Source of the DNA: Pseudomonadota bacterium
Lineage (GTDB): Bacteria > Pseudomonadota > Gammaproteobacteria > Pseudomonadales > Oceanobacteraceae
Direction: 5' to 3'
NCBI GenBank assembly: GCA_023399105.1
Contig: JAEWQT010000175.1
Location: 1 to 8,902 of the forward strand
Length of the DNA stretch: 8,902 nt
Part shown: positions 6,736-8,902 of the stretch, in pieces
Position numbering within the stretch: position 1 is the stretch's first letter
How the letters are laid out: each line of letters starts with the position of its first letter
Program-made: the position numbers and the translations under genes
The notes under the pieces: generated by a model
What the model was told of the DNA's origin: nothing
Database searches by the model: none
Seen by the model: only the letters and a program-made list of their open reading frames with translations

Positions 6736-7292
6736 CGGGGTGTTTGCTGTCGTTGCGCCGGGTTGATAAATATCAGTAAAAGCGCTGTTGTGAGAATAAT
6801 CAGCGGGCTCAGCCAGGCGGGTTGCAGCCAGACGCCAGCCATCAGAACCAGCCAGCCAGTGCTGCAGAGCAACGCAGAATAAATAACACGACGATTAAGA
6901 ATAAGTGGCAGCAGGGTAATCAGCAGACCCGCCAGAATTTCCAGCTGTAAACACTCTGCCAGTACATCGTTGCGCCGGCACAATTCAAACACCACGCACC
7001 AGCCCAGCAGCACCCGTCCCCAGATCATGCGCGACCAGTCGTAGCCAAGCGCGGTAGCGGTGGCTACGGATAACAGCAGGGGCAGCGCGGCATAGAGGCT
7101 GAGTTGCTGCAATAATAACTGGCTGCTGGCCAGCTCGCTGACTTGCCAGGGAGCCAGCAGGGCGTACAGCGCGGTGATCAGCGCCGCGGCAAAGCGAGCA
7201 GCGGCAGCGCCTGGCCAGTGCGCGGCCGGGCGGTTAAGCCACAGCAGTAGCGCACTGGTGCTCAGCAGTAATACAGAACCGAGCCAGATCAT
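6732..7292 (-). CDS. Unrecognised integral membrane protein, coupled to hemL
   Basis: I do not recognise this 186-residue protein. It is strongly hydrophobic, with six or seven likely membrane spans at about residues 2-20, 31-49, 58-80, 88-103, 116-132, 137-156 and 159-176. Between them are short loops, including [25 protein letters not shown] and LNRR. The C-terminal tail (177-186) is polar and basic. There is no obvious signal peptidase site, nucleotide-binding motif or cofactor motif. Its ATG (7292-7290) overlaps the hemL TGA in an ATGA arrangement. Translation is therefore probably coupled to hemL, and the gene is real rather than a chance frame. The position behind hemJ-hemL suggests expression with haem synthesis, but no function follows from that. 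Alternatives are a small transporter or an assembly factor; nothing in the sequence separates these. Confidence 0.75.
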   Translation of the reverse strand: MIWLGSVLLLSTSALLLWLNRPAAHWPGAAAARFAAALITALYALLAPWQVSELASSQLLLQQLSLYAALPLLLSVATATALGYDWSRMIWGRVLLGWCVVFELCRRNDVLAECLQLEILAGLLITLLPLILNRRVIYSALLCSTGWLVLMAGVWLQPAWLSPLIILTTALLLIFINPAQRQQTPR

Positions 7293-8587
7293 TTCAGTGT
7301 CGCCATCACCCGGTCAGCGGCGGCGATGGTTTCCAGAATGTCCTGTTCGCTGTGGGCGATGGACATAAAGCCGGCTTCAAACGCTGACGGTGCCAGATAC
7401 ACACCTTCTTTCAGCATGCCGTGGAAAAAGGCGTTGAAGCGCTGGGTGTCGCAATGGTCAGCCACGTCGCGGTAAGTGGTCACTTTTTGCAGTTCGGTGA
7501 AGAAAATACCGAACATGGAACCGGCGCTGTTGTGGGTAAACGGAATGCCGTGCGCATCGGCCGCCGCCTGCAGGCCGTTCAGCAATAATTGCACGCGGGC
7601 GTTCAGCTGGTCGTAGAAACCGGGCTTCTGAATGGCTTTCAGCATCGCCAAACCGGCGGCCATCGCCAGCGGATTACCCGACAGTGTACCGGCCTGATAG
7701 ACAGGGCCCAGCGGCGCCAGATATTCCATAATTTCGCGCTTACCACCAAAGGCACCCACCGGCAGACCGCCGCCAATGACTTTGCCCAGGCACGTCATGT
7801 CCGGCACTATGCCGTAATATTCCTGCGCACCGCCGAGGGCAGCACGGAAGCCACTCATCACTTCATCAAAAATCAGCACGATACCGTGTACGGTGCACAG
7901 CTCGCGCAGGCCTTGCAGGAAGGATTTGCTCGGCGGAATGCAGTTCATGTTGCCGGCCACCGGCTCGATGATCACACAGGCAATCTCATCGCCCATTTGT
8001 GCGAAGCATTCTTTCACGCTGTCGAGATTGTTGTAGTCCAGGGTAATGGTGTTGGCAGCCACGGCGGCCGGGACACCCGGAGAGGTCGGCACACCTAAGG
8101 TCAGCATGCCGGAACCGGCTTTTACCAGCAGCGAATCGGCATGGCCGTGGTAGCAGCCTTCAAATTTCACCAGTTTATCGCGGCCGGTAAAACCACGCGC
8201 CAGACGAATCGCACTCATGGTGGCTTCGGTGCCGGAGTTCACCATACGCACCATATCCATGGACGGAATCAGTTTGCACACTTCTTCCGCCATTTCGATT
8301 TCGATATGGGTCGGTGCGCCAAAGCTCAGGCCTTTATCCATACGGGCGCGTACGGCGTCGAGAATTTCATCGGCGCTGTGGCCCAGAATCATCGGCCCCC
8401 AGCTGCCGACGTAATCAATGTAGCGGTTGCCGTCGGCATCAAATACATACGCGCCTTTGGCATGATCGAAGAAAATCGGGGTGCCGCCCACGCCTTTAAA
8501 GGCACGCACCGGCGAGTTCACGCCACCGGGAATGTGTTTCTGGGCGGCGGCAAATAAAGCTTCGGATTGGGTAATGGAGTAGCTCAT
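7289..8587 (-). CDS. hemL: Glutamate-1-semialdehyde 2,1-aminomutase
   Basis: HemL is a cytoplasmic, pyridoxal phosphate-dependent enzyme that converts glutamate-1-semialdehyde to 5-aminolevulinate. This is the second committed step of the C5 route to haem, after HemA. The 432 residues match the usual length of about 427. Recognisable blocks are [11 protein letters not shown] (20-30), [17 protein letters not shown] (116-132), the YHGH segment (146-149), [10 protein letters not shown] (206-215), DEVMSGFR (241-248) and [17 protein letters not shown] (266-282). K269 in the last block is the expected lysine that binds the cofactor. [10 protein letters not shown] further on is also typical. No key residue appears altered. 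The ATG at 8587 is preceded by a purine-rich AGAAGAGA. The gene follows hemJ by 19 nt and overlaps the next membrane protein gene by 4 nt, so all three probably share one transcript. Confidence 0.97.
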   Translation of the reverse strand: MSYSITQSEALFAAAQKHIPGGVNSPVRAFKGVGGTPIFFDHAKGAYVFDADGNRYIDYVGSWGPMILGHSADEILDAVRARMDKGLSFGAPTHIEIEMAEEVCKLIPSMDMVRMVNSGTEATMSAIRLARGFTGRDKLVKFEGCYHGHADSLLVKAGSGMLTLGVPTSPGVPAAVAANTITLDYNNLDSVKECFAQMGDEIACVIIEPVAGNMNCIPPSKSFLQGLRELCTVHGIVLIFDEVMSGFRAALGGAQEYYGIVPDMTCLGKVIGGGLPVGAFGGKREIMEYLAPLGPVYQAGTLSGNPLAMAAGLAMLKAIQKPGFYDQLNARVQLLLNGLQAAADAHGIPFTHNSAGSMFGIFFTELQKVTTYRDVADHCDTQRFNAFFHGMLKEGVYLAPSAFEAGFMSIAHSEQDILETIAAADRVMATLK

Positions 8588-8606
8588 ACAATTCTCTTCT
8601 TACACA

Positions 8607-8902
8607 TTAAAAGGGTTTGGTGATGGCCAGAATGACAATGGCAATCAGCATAAAAACGGGGATTTCGTTAAACCAGCGGTAGAACACATGGCTGCGTTGG
8701 TTGTTGTCGTCGCGGAACACTTTTAATAAGTGGCCGCAATAAAAGTGGTAAACAATCAGCAGAGTAACCAGAGTTAATTTGGCGTGCAGCCAGTGGCTTT
8801 CGATCAGGTAGTACTGCGGGTTAAAACTGATCAGCCAGCTGCCCAGTGCCACCACCACCACCATGGATGGCGTCATAATGCCGCGGTAGAGTTTGCGCTC
8901 CA
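8607..8902 (-). CDS. hemJ: HemJ-type protoporphyrinogen IX oxidase, C-terminal part (cut by window edge)
   Basis: HemJ (formerly UPF0093) is an inner-membrane protein that oxidises protoporphyrinogen IX to protoporphyrin IX, the penultimate step of haem synthesis in bacteria that lack HemG and HemY. The frame is open from the right edge to a TAA at 8607-8609, giving about 98 residues of a family near 140-150. The N-terminal membrane segment, and any conserved histidine there, are therefore not visible. The visible part begins ERKLYRGIMTPSMV, followed by a membrane span. Then comes HWLHAKLTLVTLLIVYHFY with the conserved His and Lys of the family, a polar loop, and RWFNEIPVFMLIAIVILA followed by the typical KPF terminus. 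An internal Met occurs at 8876, but homology to the family continues upstream of it, so the true start lies outside the window. It precedes hemL by 19 nt on the same strand, consistent with a haem operon. Confidence 0.88.
   Translation of the reverse strand, partial: ERKLYRGIMTPSMVVVVALGSWLISFNPQYYLIESHWLHAKLTLVTLLIVYHFYCGHLLKVFRDDNNQRSHVFYRWFNEIPVFMLIAIVILAITKPF

Noticed and set aside
7589..8557. Two plus-strand open frames of 169 and 138 codons opposite hemL
   Set aside because: Both are antisense to a clear, full-length HemL and have His/Gly/Arg-rich translations without any domain.
1..8902. CRISPR array, tRNA or rRNA gene, insertion sequence or phage genes
   Set aside because: I saw no regularly spaced direct repeats, no tRNA-like cloverleaf in the short intergenic gaps, and no transposase, integrase or phage protein sequence. 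Genes or their remnants fill almost all of the window.

Overview
The window looks like chromosomal core DNA from a free-living, moderately GC-rich gammaproteobacterium. The evidence is a gammaproteobacterial-type GlnE, a PBP1b with a UB2H-like region, a tetratricopeptide lipoprotein of the LpoP kind (the PBP1b activator described in Pseudomonas), and HemL plus HemJ of the C5 haem pathway. The Na+/H+ antiporter and the chemoreceptor remnant fit a motile, possibly marine bacterium related to the Pseudomonadales/Oceanospirillales. The genus cannot be fixed from sequence alone.

Layout from left to right. Bases 1-1697 (minus) hold the N-terminal 565 codons of glnE, cut by the window edge. Bases 1785-3257 (minus) hold an NhaC-family antiporter just upstream of glnE, with a GC-rich inverted repeat between the two. 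Bases 3258-3485 form a divergent promoter region. Bases 3486-5798 (plus) encode penicillin-binding protein 1b (GTG start), and a small outer-membrane-type TPR lipoprotein gene (5777-6235, plus) overlaps its end. Bases 6266-6678 (minus) are a broken methyl-accepting chemotaxis protein gene with one frameshift and the signalling tip deleted. Bases 6732-8902 (minus) are a compact cluster transcribed hemJ (partial) -> hemL -> an unrecognised multi-spanning membrane protein. The last two overlap by 4 nt (ATGA).

Three functional units stand out. mrcB and the lipoprotein gene make a peptidoglycan synthase and its probable outer-membrane activator from one transcript. hemJ and hemL act at a late and an early step of haem synthesis, with an uncharacterised membrane protein translationally coupled behind them. 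nhaC and glnE share a strand but have no obvious functional link. I found no tRNA, rRNA, CRISPR array, insertion sequence or prophage. Most of the window is conventional housekeeping sequence. The points most worth a second look are the chemoreceptor relic, the PBP1b/lipoprotein pair, the orphan membrane protein and the repeated half-sites over the mrcB promoter.
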